A stretch of DNA of 64,000 bases from Bacteroidales bacterium KA00344 (lineage in GTDB: Bacteria > Bacteroidota > Bacteroidia > Bacteroidales > Bacteroidaceae): NCBI GenBank assembly GCA_001552765.1, contig KQ959462.1:35179-99178 (forward strand), read 5' to 3'. Within the stretch, counting starts at the first letter, position 1. The number at the start of each line of letters is the position of its first letter. The position numbers and the translations under genes were made by a program. Below the pieces are notes generated by a model, which was not told where the DNA came from, made no database searches, and worked only from the letters and a program-made list of their open reading frames with translations. Below are positions 8,806 to 18,028 of the stretch, piece by piece.

Positions 8806-10200
8806 ATGGAAACAAACAAAAAATGCAGAGTAGAATCTGACCTTCTGGGCGAACTGCAGGTTCCCGCAGAAGCCTATTATGGCGTACAGACACAGCGCGC
8901 TATTAACAATTACAAAATATCCACCACCAAAATGAACGACTATCCCGATTTCATCATCGCCATGGCCTACGTCAAGAAAGCAGCTGCCATGGCTAATGGC
9001 GAATTGGGTGTGCTCAACAAGACAATTGCCGATGCCATTATGAAAGCTGCCGACGAAGTGATTGCCGGTAAGTTTTGGGATGATTTCCCTGTGGATATGA
9101 TGCAGGGCGGAGCCGGAACATCCGTTAATATGAACGCTAATGAAGTGTTGGCCAACCGTGCGTTGGAAATCATGGGGTACGACAAGGGTGACTACCAACA
9201 TTGTTATCCCAACGACCATGTGAATTGCGGACAATCGACCAACGATGCTTACCCAACGGCATTGCGTTATGCCATTGTGCGCATGAACAAGGGTTTGGTC
9301 AAGAGTTTGGAAGATCTGATTGCTGCTTTCCGCGCGAAAGGTGATGAATTTAAGGACGCCGTGAAAATGGGGCGCACCCAACTGCAAGATGCTGTACCGA
9401 TGACTTCCGGTCAGGAATTTACGGCATTTGCAAATAATTTGCAGGAAGAGGTGGAGCATCTCGGATACAACGCGAAGTTGCTGCTGGGCATTAACATGGG
9501 CGCCACAGCCATTGGCACCGGATTGAATGCCGCTCCCGGATATGCCGACTTGGTTACCCAATATCTGTGCGACTATACAGATGAAGCGTTTAGGAAAGCG
9601 CCCGACATGATAGAAGCAACTCCCGATACGGGCGACTATGTGAGCTATTCAAGTGCTTTGAAGCGTTTGGCCGTTAAACTTTCTAAGATATGCAACGACC
9701 TCCGCCTCATGGCATCAGGTCCCCGTTGCGGTTTACACGAGATCAATCTGCCCGCTATGGCTCCCGGTTCTTCCATTATGCCGGGTAAGATAAACCCGGT
9801 GATTCCGGAATTGACCAATCAAGTTTGCTTCAAAGTGATAGGCAACGACACCACTGTAACGATGGCAGCCGAAGCCGGGCAGCTGCAGCTCAATGTCATG
9901 GAGCCGGTCATTGCCGAGTGTTTGTTCGAGAGTATCACGTGGCTCACGCGTGCCATGAACACGCTGAAAGACAAGTGCGTGAAAGGTATCACCGTCAATG
10001 CCGAGCACAATAAGCAGGTGGTGAAGCAATCTATAGGTATTGTTACCGCACTGAATCCCTACATCGGATACAAGAACAGCAGCAAAATCGCAAAGGAAGC
10101 CCTAGAGACGGGCAAATGCCTGCACGAGATTGTATTGGAAAAGAAGATGCTCAGCAAGGAGCAAGTAGAAGAAATTCTCGACCCTAAAAAGATGATATAA
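8806..10200 (+). CDS. aspA: Aspartate ammonia-lyase
   Basis: This enzyme converts L-aspartate to fumarate and ammonia in the cytosol and feeds the fumarate-reducing branch of anaerobic metabolism. At 464 residues it has the family length. The superfamily signature is present as GSSIMPGKINPVIPE. The stretch after it (NQVCFKVIGNDTTVTMAAEAGQ) is much closer to AspA than to class II fumarase, which decides the assignment. Start METNKKCRVESDLLGELQVP fits the family N-terminus. The gene has its own promoter with a leader of roughly 210 nt and ends at a strong shared terminator facing a merR-type gene. Confidence 0.95.
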   Translation: METNKKCRVESDLLGELQVPAEAYYGVQTQRAINNYKISTTKMNDYPDFIIAMAYVKKAAAMANGELGVLNKTIADAIMKAADEVIAGKFWDDFPVDMMQGGAGTSVNMNANEVLANRALEIMGYDKGDYQHCYPNDHVNCGQSTNDAYPTALRYAIVRMNKGLVKSLEDLIAAFRAKGDEFKDAVKMGRTQLQDAVPMTSGQEFTAFANNLQEEVEHLGYNAKLLLGINMGATAIGTGLNAAPGYADLVTQYLCDYTDEAFRKAPDMIEATPDTGDYVSYSSALKRLAVKLSKICNDLRLMASGPRCGLHEINLPAMAPGSSIMPGKINPVIPELTNQVCFKVIGNDTTVTMAAEAGQLQLNVMEPVIAECLFESITWLTRAMNTLKDKCVKGITVNAEHNKQVVKQSIGIVTALNPYIGYKNSSKIAKEALETGKCLHEIVLEKKMLSKEQVEEILDPKKMI

Positions 10201-10220
10201 TCGCTCAAAGGCATACTACA

Positions 10221-10264
10221 AATTCCGCGTTGCTCCCAATAGTTTAAGGAAGCAACGCGGAATT
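10221..10264. terminator. Bidirectional terminator between aspA and the MerR gene
   Basis: A 14-bp perfect inverted repeat (10221-10234 with 10251-10264) lies between the two convergent stop codons and is followed by GTTTTG on the plus strand. Confidence 0.8.
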
Positions 10265-10283
10265 GTTTTGTGTCTCCAACCGA

Positions 10284-10634
10284 TTATACCAAGCTGTCGA
10301 GGCGTTTCTTCAAGTCTTTCAGTTGTTCACGCACGTCTAAAAGGGTCTCTAAAACCTTTGCACTCCTATCCACCGTATCGCGGTTGTGGTGCATATATTT
10401 GCGCGCTGCAGCAATTTTGAAGCCTCGCACTTTGATAAGATTATAGATAACCTTAATGTCTTCAATATCCTTTTCAGTATATTGGCGCACCTTAGTGGAA
10501 GTCACAGTCTTAGGTTTGAGATTGGGAAATTCGGTCTCCCAATAACGCAGCGTACTTTCGTTCACGCCGATTATCTGTGCCACCTCCTTGATGGAATAGT
10601 AAAGTTTGGTGTTATAATTCTTATTCAGTGTCAT
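10284..10634 (-). CDS. MerR-family transcriptional regulator
   Basis: This 116-residue protein is a short MerR-type regulator. The N-terminal winged helix-turn-helix is clear: YYSIKEVAQIIGVNESTLRYWE, then a wing with RQYTEKDIEDI. The second half (AARKYMHHNRDTVDR, then VREQLKDLKKRLDSL) is a short coiled coil for dimer formation. No C-terminal ligand domain or metal-binding cysteine cluster follows, so it is the minimal type and its effector cannot be read from sequence. It converges on aspA and diverges from alaS. A TATCTTTG box at 10772-10765 on the minus strand is a good promoter candidate. Confidence 0.88.
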   Translation of the reverse strand: MTLNKNYNTKLYYSIKEVAQIIGVNESTLRYWETEFPNLKPKTVTSTKVRQYTEKDIEDIKVIYNLIKVRGFKIAAARKYMHHNRDTVDRSAKVLETLLDVREQLKDLKKRLDSLV

Positions 10635-10764
10635 CTGGTAGTGTTGTTTTTTATGCAGTTATGCAGTGGAAAGAGATATTGTGGACAAATGTCTGCATAC
10701 TATTCCAGGTAGCAGGAATATTGACCTTAACTCTGCAAAAGACCTTATCCGAAAGTCTCTATTG

Positions 10765-10772
10765 CAAAGATA
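10765..10772 (-). promoter_or_regulatory. Promoter -7 box of the MerR gene
   Basis: The minus strand reads TATCTTTG here, 131 bp upstream of the start codon. A 6-bp dyad TATTCC/GGAATA at 10701-10720 lies between it and the gene and could be an autoregulatory site. Confidence 0.5.
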
Positions 10773-10875
10773 GCAAAAAGATTGAATAGATGCTGGTTTG
10801 TAATCGTTTATTTAAAAAAATTAAGAGAATGCGAATTATCCTTTCTCCGTAACCGCCTATATGCTTTCTTTTTAG

Positions 10876-10883
10876 TAACTTTG
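10876..10883 (+). promoter_or_regulatory. Promoter -7 box of alaS
   Basis: TAACTTTG fits the TAnnTTTG box and gives an alaS leader of about 140 nt. That leader contains a T-arm-like hairpin at 10967-10986. Confidence 0.55.
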
Positions 10884-11026
10884 CACCAAATTAATAAAGA
10901 AGGTAAGTCTCTGCATGAATCAACTATCATGGCTGATCATCCTTTTTCACATCATAAGACATCGTTGTGGGAGGTTCAAATCCCACTATCCACATTGAAA
11001 GAAACAAAGATAAAAACAAAAATACA

Positions 11027-13687
11027 ATGATGACAGCAAACGAAATTCGCGACTCTTACAAGAAGTTTTTTGAGTCGAAAGGTCACGTCATCGTCCCGTC
11101 TGCACCCATGGTGATTAAGGACGACCCCACGTTGATGTTTACAAACGCCGGTATGAACCAGTGGAAAGATATTATTTTGGGTACCAAAGAACCCGAACCG
11201 AGACGCCGCGCCGACTCGCAGAAGTGTCTGCGCGTGAGCGGTAAGCATAACGACTTGGAGGAAGTGGGGCGTGATACCTACCACCACACCATGTTCGAGA
11301 TGCTCGGAAACTGGAGCTTCGGCGATTACTTCAAGGAGAAAGCCATCGACTACGCGTGGGAATTCCTTGTGGATGTGTTGCATCTTGACCCGGCCGATCT
11401 GTACGTAACGGTGTTTGAAGGCTCGCCAGAGGAAAACATTGCACGTGACGAAGAAGCTGCCAAATATTGGAGCAAGCACCTGCCCGAAGACCATATCATC
11501 AACGGAAACAAGCACGACAACTTCTGGGAGATGGGCGACACAGGCCCTTGCGGCCCCTGCTCGGAGATTCACGTAGACTCTCGCCCTGCTGAGGAAAAGA
11601 CCAAAAAGCCCGGTCGCGAACTGGTCAATAAGGACGACCCACAGGTGATTGAAATCTGGAACATCGTGTTTATGCAGTTCAATCGCAAGTCTGACGGCAC
11701 ATTGGAGCCATTGGCCATGAACGTCATCGATACCGGAATGGGCTTCGAACGTCTTGTACGCATGCTTCAAGGAAAGACCTCTAACTACGACACCGACATC
11801 TTCCAGCCCATCATCAAGGAAATAGAAATTCATTCGGGAAAGAAGTACGGCTTTACCATACCATCCGGAAAAGACGGCGAGCCGGTTGATAAGCAAGAGA
11901 AAATCGACATTGCCATGCGCGTCATTGCCGACCATCTGCGTACCGTTGCTTTCTCTATTGCCGACGGGCAACTGCCCGGAAACGCCAAGGCCGGCTATGT
12001 AATCCGACGTATTCTGCGTCGTGCCGTGCGCTATGCCTATACCTTTCTCGACCAGCGTAGCGCGTTCATGTACAAGCTCCTCCCCGTGTTGATACAGGAA
12101 ATGGGCGCTACCTACCCGGAATTGCCAGCCCAACAGGAGCTAATCAGTCGGGTAATGAAGGAAGAAGAAGACAGTTTTCTCCGCACGTTGGAGAAGGGCA
12201 TCCAGTTGCTCAACAGCGACATGGAGGCTCTCCGCAAGCAGAACAAGACACAACTCGACGGTGCTAATGCCTTCCGCCTGTTCGATACCTACGGCTTTCC
12301 ACTCGACCTCACCGAACTAATATGCCGTGAACACGGACTCACCGTGGACGAAGCGGGATTCAATGCCGAAATGGCCAAACAGAAAGAACGCGCTCGCAAT
12401 GCCGCCGCCGTAGAGAATGGCGACTGGGTAGTCGTGAAAGAGGGAGAGCAAGAATTCGTGGGTTATGATTACACCGAATACGAATGTAGCATCCTTCGTT
12501 ACCGAAAGGTGACACAAAAGAAAATGAGTTTTTACGAGGTAGTGCTCGACTACACACCTTTCTATGGAGAGATGGGTGGACAGGTTGGCGACCAGGGCGT
12601 ACTCGTGAATGAGGCAGAAACCGTCCACATCATCGATACCAAGCGCGAGAACAACCAAAGTATTCACATCGTCAAGTCGCTGCCCAAGGACGTTTCGGCC
12701 AAATTCATGGCGCGTGTAGACACTGATATGCGCACCGCAAGTGCTGCAAACCACACGGCAACCCACCTACTCGACTACGCTCTGAAGAAAGTTCTGGGTG
12801 ACCATGTGGAGCAAAAAGGCTCCTACGTGAGTGCCGACACGCTGCGTTTCGACTTCGCTCACTTCCAGAAAACAACCGATGAGGAGTTGCGCGAGGTAGA
12901 GCGACTGGTCAATCGCCTGATTCGTGAAGATTACGCTATCGATGAACACCGTGAAACGCCCATTGAGGAGGCAAAAGCTATGGGAGCTGTTGCCCTCTTT
13001 GGCGAAAAGTATGGCGACAAGGTGCGTGTAGTACGCTTTGGACCAAGTTGTGAATTCTGCGGAGGCATCCACGCTAAGAGCACTGGAAGCATTGGCATGT
13101 TCAAGATTGTTTCCGAAAGCAGTGTTGCTGCCGGAGTACGCCGCATCGAAGCCATGACCGCCAAAAACTGCGAAGAGGCTATATATACTTTAGAAGATAC
13201 CATTAAGTATATCAAAGGCGTGTTTAACAATTCCAAGAACCTAAAGGGTACGATCGAGAAGTTTATCGAGGAGAACAGCCAATTGAAGAAAGAAGTGGAG
13301 AGCTTCCGCTCACAGGCCGTAGACCGCATCGCTAAGAGCCTTGCCGACCGTGTGCAAAACATCAATGGCGTGAATGTAGTCAAGGCTGTGATACCGGCAG
13401 AGCCCGCATCGGCTAAAGACATCGTGTTCAAGATTCGCGAACTCCTGCCCAACAATCTCGTCTGCGTGCTTGGCTCTACTTACAACGACAAGCCCATGCT
13501 CTCCGTGATGCTCTCCGACGACATGGTGAAAGACCACCAACTCAATGCCGGTCAGATGGTGCGCGAGGCGGCCAAACTCATTCAGGGCGGCGGCGGCGGA
13601 CAGCCATACTATGCCCAAGCCGGTGGAAAGAACAAGGACGGATTGTCGGTAGCCGTAGACAAAGTCATTGAACTTGCCGAGCTTTAA
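11027..13687 (+). CDS. alaS: Alanine--tRNA ligase
   Basis: This cytosolic enzyme charges tRNA-Ala and edits mischarged Ser and Gly. I chose the ATG at 11027 (886 residues) because the frame upstream is not conserved-looking and [20 protein letters not shown] is the usual N-terminus; the ATG at 11030 is equally possible. The class II core carries [10 protein letters not shown], motif regions with [29 protein letters not shown], and [13 protein letters not shown]. The editing domain zinc site is present as HTATH with CEFCGGIH. The C-terminal domain ends with [14 protein letters not shown]. The leader holds a hairpin resembling a tRNA T-arm. Confidence 0.97.
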   Translation: MMTANEIRDSYKKFFESKGHVIVPSAPMVIKDDPTLMFTNAGMNQWKDIILGTKEPEPRRRADSQKCLRVSGKHNDLEEVGRDTYHHTMFEMLGNWSFGDYFKEKAIDYAWEFLVDVLHLDPADLYVTVFEGSPEENIARDEEAAKYWSKHLPEDHIINGNKHDNFWEMGDTGPCGPCSEIHVDSRPAEEKTKKPGRELVNKDDPQVIEIWNIVFMQFNRKSDGTLEPLAMNVIDTGMGFERLVRMLQGKTSNYDTDIFQPIIKEIEIHSGKKYGFTIPSGKDGEPVDKQEKIDIAMRVIADHLRTVAFSIADGQLPGNAKAGYVIRRILRRAVRYAYTFLDQRSAFMYKLLPVLIQEMGATYPELPAQQELISRVMKEEEDSFLRTLEKGIQLLNSDMEALRKQNKTQLDGANAFRLFDTYGFPLDLTELICREHGLTVDEAGFNAEMAKQKERARNAAAVENGDWVVVKEGEQEFVGYDYTEYECSILRYRKVTQKKMSFYEVVLDYTPFYGEMGGQVGDQGVLVNEAETVHIIDTKRENNQSIHIVKSLPKDVSAKFMARVDTDMRTASAANHTATHLLDYALKKVLGDHVEQKGSYVSADTLRFDFAHFQKTTDEELREVERLVNRLIREDYAIDEHRETPIEEAKAMGAVALFGEKYGDKVRVVRFGPSCEFCGGIHAKSTGSIGMFKIVSESSVAAGVRRIEAMTAKNCEEAIYTLEDTIKYIKGVFNNSKNLKGTIEKFIEENSQLKKEVESFRSQAVDRIAKSLADRVQNINGVNVVKAVIPAEPASAKDIVFKIRELLPNNLVCVLGSTYNDKPMLSVMLSDDMVKDHQLNAGQMVREAAKLIQGGGGGQPYYAQAGGKNKDGLSVAVDKVIELAEL

Positions 13688-13688
13688 G

Positions 13689-13866
13689 CTCCGTCAGAGG
13701 CTCATGTCGGCTTCTACCGTTCACCCGGCAGGGGCCGACGTCCACAGCGTGCTTCACGATACGAAACCCTGAAGGGCATTAAACCGGAGGGAACAACGCC
13801 CTACACGGCGTTACGCCCAACCCTCTTGCCACTTTGCGGGGACTGACATCCCCAAATTATTACATG
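13689..13866. repeat. GC-rich block of small palindromes after alaS
   Basis: The segment contains several short dyads: GTCGGC (13706-13711) with GCCGAC (13734-13739), CCTGAAGG, and CGCC..GGCG in the middle. Its base composition and the GGGAACAACGCCCTACACGG-type wording differ from the AT-rich gaps elsewhere and recall intergenic repeats I have seen in Bacteroidota. No second copy is in this window. Confidence 0.3.
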
Positions 13867-13908
13867 AAACGATAATATCCGTTAAAACCTAAACGGATAT
13901 TATCGTTT
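13867..13908. terminator. 17-bp perfect palindrome before the metallophosphoesterase
   Basis: 13867-13883 and 13892-13908 are perfect inverted repeats around an 8-nt loop. It may terminate alaS. It also abuts the -7 box at 13915-13922, so it overlaps the place where a -33 element would sit and could be an operator. Confidence 0.6.
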
Positions 13909-13914
13909 TCTCAT

Positions 13915-13922
13915 TACCTTTG
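13915..13922 (+). promoter_or_regulatory. Promoter -7 box just before the metallophosphoesterase
   Basis: TACCTTTG ends 8 bp before the ATG at 13931, so the predicted transcript has almost no leader. Confidence 0.55.
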
Positions 13923-13930
13923 CCGTTATC

Positions 13931-15028
13931 ATGAATAAAATGTGGGCAATCGTCTTTTTCGCGCTGCCGCTCATAGGGGCAGCCTATAGTTTTTGGCGCA
14001 TTTGGAACATCCTGCCTTTGCCAAACCTTTACAAAGGCATCGTTGTTGGCGTCCTGACAATACTGTTTTGCTGGTTTTTTGCCAATTTCATCATCTTCAA
14101 TGTCGACCGTTGGCCCATGCCTTTGGCCCGTGCATCCTACGAGGTCGGCAACTCCACGCTCTTCATTTTGCTGTACACCGTGCTGCTGTTCCTGCTGTTG
14201 GACATTGGCCGACTGGCACATCTGGTACCCCAAAGTTTCATGTTCGACAGTTGGAAAGGCACTTTGACGGTCATCGGCATACTCGTCGGAGTGTTTACCT
14301 ACGGTTATTTCAACTATCTGCACAAAGTGCGCGTGCCCATAGAGCTATCCACATCGAAAACTATAGAAGGTACTAAAAAAATCGTGATGGCGGCCGACCT
14401 GCACATAGGCTACCATAACAACCGCAAGGAACTCGCCACATGGATTGACAAGATCAACGCCGAAAGCCCCGACCTTATTCTTATTGGCGGTGACATCATC
14501 GACAGAAATATCAGGCCCATTCTTGAAGAAAACATGGCTGCGGAATTTCGAAGACTCAAGGCTCCCGTGTATGCCTGCTTGGGCAACCACGAATATTACA
14601 GTGGAGAGCAAGACGCCGAGAAATTCTACAAGGAGGCCAACATCAATCTCCTGACAGACCAAAGCGTCTGCGTGCAGGGCATCAACATCATCGGACGAGA
14701 CGACCGAACAAATCTCCATCGCAAGTCGGTGAAGGCCCTCACCAGCGGTCTCGACATGAGCCGATACACCATTATGCTCGATCATCAGCCCTATCATTTG
14801 GAACAGGCGGAGCGAGCCGGCATCGATTTTCAATTGAGCGGACACACACATTACGGTCAGGTGTGGCCCATCAGCTGGATAGAGAACGCGATTTACGAGA
14901 AGGCCTACGGTATGCTGACCAAAGGAAACACCCACTATTACGTCACGAGCGGACTGGGCATATGGGGTGGCAAATTCCGCATCGGCACACAATCTGAGTA
15001 TGTGGTGGCAACCCTCACCCAACAATAA
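13931..15028 (+). CDS. Membrane-anchored metallophosphoesterase (YkuE-like)
   Basis: This 365-residue protein is a membrane calcineurin-like phosphoesterase. Four hydrophobic segments fill roughly residues 5-130, followed by a catalytic domain with the two-metal motifs in order: D156-x-H158 (DLHIG), GGDIID (186-191), GNHE (218-221) and GHTHYGQ near residue 299. This organisation matches the YkuE/YaeI group, some of which act on lipid-linked pyrophosphates such as UDP-diacylglucosamine; the substrate here is not determined. It is followed after 12 bp by the SprT-like gene, so the two probably share a transcript. The promoter nearly touches the start codon. Confidence 0.9.
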   Translation: MNKMWAIVFFALPLIGAAYSFWRIWNILPLPNLYKGIVVGVLTILFCWFFANFIIFNVDRWPMPLARASYEVGNSTLFILLYTVLLFLLLDIGRLAHLVPQSFMFDSWKGTLTVIGILVGVFTYGYFNYLHKVRVPIELSTSKTIEGTKKIVMAADLHIGYHNNRKELATWIDKINAESPDLILIGGDIIDRNIRPILEENMAAEFRRLKAPVYACLGNHEYYSGEQDAEKFYKEANINLLTDQSVCVQGINIIGRDDRTNLHRKSVKALTSGLDMSRYTIMLDHQPYHLEQAERAGIDFQLSGHTHYGQVWPISWIENAIYEKAYGMLTKGNTHYYVTSGLGIWGGKFRIGTQSEYVVATLTQQ

Positions 15029-15040
15029 TCCACACCCTCC

Positions 15041-15697
15041 ATGCAAGTAGACATTCACTGGATACGCACTTGGTTTGCCAAGTTTAACGCACAATATTTC
15101 GGCGGCGAGCTTCCCACGCCCTGCTTTCGTATCGGGCACGCCCGAACACAACTCGGCACCATGTCGTACAAGCGCAAACGCAGCTGGACATGCACCCAGT
15201 ATTACGATTTCACCATCTCGTTGAGCAACTATTACGACCAACCAGAACATCGTTTTCAGAGCGTGCTCCTGCACGAGATGATACATCTTGCCATTGCCCA
15301 CAGTGGTGTGAAAGACACTTCGCCACACGGCATCGTGTTTCGCGGCATGATGGAACGGCTCAACCGAGACGGGTGGGACATCCACGTGACGACCGCCACC
15401 AAAGGCATGGAAAAAGCATACACAGGGTCTAAAAACATCATCCGGCAGTATCTGGTGCTGGCACTTGAAATGACAGACGGACGGAGGTTTCTGTCGTCGG
15501 TCAATCCCAAATACGCCGCCACACTCCATCGGAAGCTGCCAACCCTCAAAGAGATAAACCGTTTTTCATGGTACACCACAGACGATCGATGGTTTGAAAA
15601 TATGCCCAGAGTGCGCAGCTTTCGAGGCCGACGGGTGACCAAAGAAGTGTACGACGAGAAAGTGAAAACCATGACACCTTTCAGCTTTCCAACCTGA
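15041..15697 (+). CDS. SprT-like zinc metallopeptidase domain protein
   Basis: This 218-residue protein has a SprT-like domain. The zinc site is HEMIH (residues 78-82), followed by AIAH and a third ligand candidate H96 in SPHG, the arrangement seen in SprT and in the eukaryotic DNA-protein crosslink protease Spartan. The region before it (LPTPCFRIGHARTQLGTMSYK) is the usual first beta-strand block. The C-terminal 90 residues are less conserved and end in a basic segment (FRGRRVTKEVYDEKVK). Bacterial SprT proteins are poorly characterised, so the substrate is unknown. It lies 12 bp downstream of the metallophosphoesterase, and repeat copy B begins about 26 bp after its stop. Confidence 0.85.
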   Translation: MQVDIHWIRTWFAKFNAQYFGGELPTPCFRIGHARTQLGTMSYKRKRSWTCTQYYDFTISLSNYYDQPEHRFQSVLLHEMIHLAIAHSGVKDTSPHGIVFRGMMERLNRDGWDIHVTTATKGMEKAYTGSKNIIRQYLVLALEMTDGRRFLSSVNPKYAATLHRKLPTLKEINRFSWYTTDDRWFENMPRVRSFRGRRVTKEVYDEKVKTMTPFSFPT

Positions 15698-15723
15698 CAC
15701 CACCCCACCCCGATTTTCTACCT

Positions 15724-16090
15724 GTAAGATATAATTACCATTTTTCTGTAATTATTTTCAGACCATCCAGCGGAAAAAGGGCTATGTTTTTTTCCATCAA
15801 AATCAGTCCACACTACTCCAAAACAGCAAAGGCAATGCCGTTGCTGCCTTTTCGTCACACGGTTGAGCCTTATTCACCATGCGGTAAAGCCTTATTCGCT
15901 GTGCCGTTAAAGCCCTTCGGCTGTGCCGTTCGATACTAAAGGCAAGCGGAAAAACGGGCGTTTCAAGGGTGTATCTACGGAAAGCACTGACAATCAGCCA
16001 CCTATAAAACTCCTCAAAAATCGCGAAATTCAGACAAAACTAAATTTATTTTGAAATACGCGAAGCATTAGAGCACTTTTGTAAAGAAAA
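15724..16090 (+). repeat. Intergenic repeat family, copy B
   Basis: This copy starts at AAGATATAATTACC, carries the exact head 16-mer AAAAAGGGCTATGTTT at 15774-15789 and the exact tail 16-mer TTTTGAAATACGCGAA at 16049-16064. Between them are repeated GCCTTATTCGC/GCGGTAAAGCC modules (about 15840-15950). It fills most of the 576-bp gap between the SprT-like gene and the PH-like membrane protein and points toward the latter. Confidence 0.8.
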
Positions 16091-16200
16091 TTACCAACAT
16101 CTCAAATGCCAACAGCCAATCAACCGGCAAATATGAAGTATGGAGTTGTGAAATAAACAATAATATCGCCGTAAAACCCATTCGTTTGCAATAATATTTG

Positions 16201-16208
16201 TAATTTTG
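16201..16208 (+). promoter_or_regulatory. Promoter -7 box of the PH-like/dacB/mscM group
   Basis: TAATTTTG fits TAnnTTTG. A TTTG at 16185-16188 lies upstream but the spacing (12 bp) is shorter than usual. The ATG at 16274 follows 65 bp later. Confidence 0.5.
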
Positions 16209-16273
16209 CATACTATAATGTTGTTTTACGTGGCGATTTGTGTCGCTTGGCAGACAGGCATTGCTTTACAGAT

Positions 16274-16693
16274 ATGACCCGAACGTTTCACCATCAATTC
16301 ACCTTGGGTTCCAAGTGTGGGGTAATTCTTTTTATCTCGCTGGCCATCTATTTATTTTGGATCAAATCAGCCATTACGGGATGTGTTTTCATCGCCCTCA
16401 GTGTGTTGGTTATTGAACGTGTGCTTCATTCCAAGTATGTGTTCAGCGAAGACACGCTCACCATCTATCGCGGTCGGTTTGCCAAGTCGAAAACCATCCG
16501 TCTGAACCGGATCAAGTCGTGTCGGCCCATCACAACCTCCTTTGGTCTGTCCCACTACCTGCTCCTCGAATATGACGAGGAGCGGTATGTTGCCGTAGAG
16601 CCCGAACAAGAGGCATCGTTCATCAAACATTTGCAAACAGCCCGCCGGTCGGTGCTTGCACAGGAAACCACGTTAAAAGACGACGAAGGATAA
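16274..16693 (+). CDS. Small membrane protein with bacterial PH-like domain
   Basis: I chose the ATG at 16274 (139 residues, MTRTFHHQFTLGSKCG) over a TTG at 16238. Two adjacent hydrophobic segments (about residues 15-50) form a membrane hairpin, followed by a beta-rich domain with YVFSEDTLTIYRG, KTIRLNRIKSCRP and LLLEYDEERYVAVEPEQEASFIKHL. That layout matches membrane proteins with a bacterial PH-like domain, whose roles are mostly unknown. It is the first gene of a run with the PBP4-type carboxypeptidase (29 bp later) and the mechanosensitive channel, so an envelope role is likely by context only. Confidence 0.65.
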   Translation: MTRTFHHQFTLGSKCGVILFISLAIYLFWIKSAITGCVFIALSVLVIERVLHSKYVFSEDTLTIYRGRFAKSKTIRLNRIKSCRPITTSFGLSHYLLLEYDEERYVAVEPEQEASFIKHLQTARRSVLAQETTLKDDEG

Positions 16694-16722
16694 TTCGGAG
16701 AAGGAATAATAAGAAGAGTAGT

Positions 16723-18000
16723 ATGTTTCTCAGTCAGAAAATAAAATATATATATTGCTGCCTATGGTGTCTTCTTGTCGCAGTTCCCATACACGCACAA
16801 TATGAAGAAGACGAAATTGTCGAAGACAGCGATACCATTACAACCGACTCCCTATGGGCCGACTCACTCATCATCCGAAACGACACACTGTCGTGGCCAC
16901 AAAATGTTCAGGCCGAGATTGACCGGCTTCTTAAGCACGATATGTTCCAGACTTCACAGCTCGGACTCATGATATGGGATCTCGATGCCGACTCTGCCAT
17001 CTATCGGTTCAACGAGCGACAACTGATGCGCCCAGCCTCAACGATGAAAGCCATCACTGCCATAACAGCTCTTGACCGTCTCGGCGGCAGCTACCAGTTT
17101 AAGACAGAGCTGTGTTATACAGGGCAGGTGGACGGATGTGTGCTCAATGGTGACGTTTACTGCGTGGGCGGATTCGATCCCCGATTCAATACCGACGATA
17201 TGCGTGCGTTTGTGGAAGCCTTAAACAAGATGGGTATTGACACCATACGTGGCAACATTTATTCGGATAAATCGATGAAAGACGACAAGGCGTTTGGCGA
17301 GGGATGGTGCTGGGACGACGACAATCCGGTGCTCTCACCACTGCTCATCTCGCGTAAAGACCAGTTCATGGAACAATTCTATACGAAGTTGCGCCAAGGG
17401 AATATCTATCTCACAGGGGCTATCGGCGAGAAACGCAAGCCCCAAGAGGCCAACTGCATTGTGCGCCGCTTCCACACCATCGACCAAATCCTGATGCGCA
17501 TGATGAAAGAAAGTGACAACCTCTATGCTGAAGCCATGTTCTATCAGCTGGCTGCCGCAACAGGCAACCGTCCGGCATCTGCCAAAAGCGCAAGGAGCGT
17601 CATCAGGCAGCTTGTGAACAAGTTAGGGCTTGACGGGTCGCGCTATCAGTTTGCCGACGGAAGCGGATTGTCGCTATACAACTATATAAGCGCAGAATTA
17701 CTGACACGCCTTTTGCGTTATGCCCACAACAATGAAAATATCTACAACCACCTCCTGCCCTCGCTTCCCATCGCCGGGCAGGACGGAACGTTGAAACGGA
17801 GAATGCAGTCTCAGTTTACGCGTGGCAACGTCCGCGCCAAGACCGGGACAGTGACGGGAGTAAGTTCGCTATGTGGCTATCTCACCGCCACCAACGGGCA
17901 TCACATCTGTTTCTGCATTATCAACCAAGGGGTGATGCATGGCAGGAACGGACGGAAATTCCAAGACAAAGTATGCTCAATACTGTGCAGCCCACAGTAA
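16723..18000 (+). CDS. dacB: D-alanyl-D-alanine carboxypeptidase/endopeptidase, PBP4 type (S13)
   Basis: This 425-residue periplasmic penicillin-binding protein trims or cuts peptidoglycan stem peptides. A signal peptide (MFLSQKIKYIYCCLWCLLVAVPIHA) leads into an acidic linker. The three active-site motifs are all present: S106-T-M-K109, S264-D-N266 and K373-T-G375. The long insertion between the first and second motifs is typical of the S13 family. It sits between a PH-like membrane protein and a YbdG-like channel, with 29- and 28-bp gaps, which suggests one envelope-related transcript. Confidence 0.93.
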   Translation: MFLSQKIKYIYCCLWCLLVAVPIHAQYEEDEIVEDSDTITTDSLWADSLIIRNDTLSWPQNVQAEIDRLLKHDMFQTSQLGLMIWDLDADSAIYRFNERQLMRPASTMKAITAITALDRLGGSYQFKTELCYTGQVDGCVLNGDVYCVGGFDPRFNTDDMRAFVEALNKMGIDTIRGNIYSDKSMKDDKAFGEGWCWDDDNPVLSPLLISRKDQFMEQFYTKLRQGNIYLTGAIGEKRKPQEANCIVRRFHTIDQILMRMMKESDNLYAEAMFYQLAAATGNRPASAKSARSVIRQLVNKLGLDGSRYQFADGSGLSLYNYISAELLTRLLRYAHNNENIYNHLLPSLPIAGQDGTLKRRMQSQFTRGNVRAKTGTVTGVSSLCGYLTATNGHHICFCIINQGVMHGRNGRKFQDKVCSILCSPQ

Positions 18001-18028
18001 TATTCACATATTAACAAAAAGAAAACTT

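Noticed and set aside
10920..10994. Possible tRNA gene ending in GGTTCAAATCCCAC upstream of alaS
   Set aside because: No 5' half that could pair with the putative acceptor strand and no anticodon arm are present, so only an isolated T-arm-like hairpin remains.
14345..15529. Long minus-strand open frame opposite the metallophosphoesterase and SprT-like genes
   Set aside because: Both plus-strand proteins have intact catalytic motifs; the antisense translation shows none.
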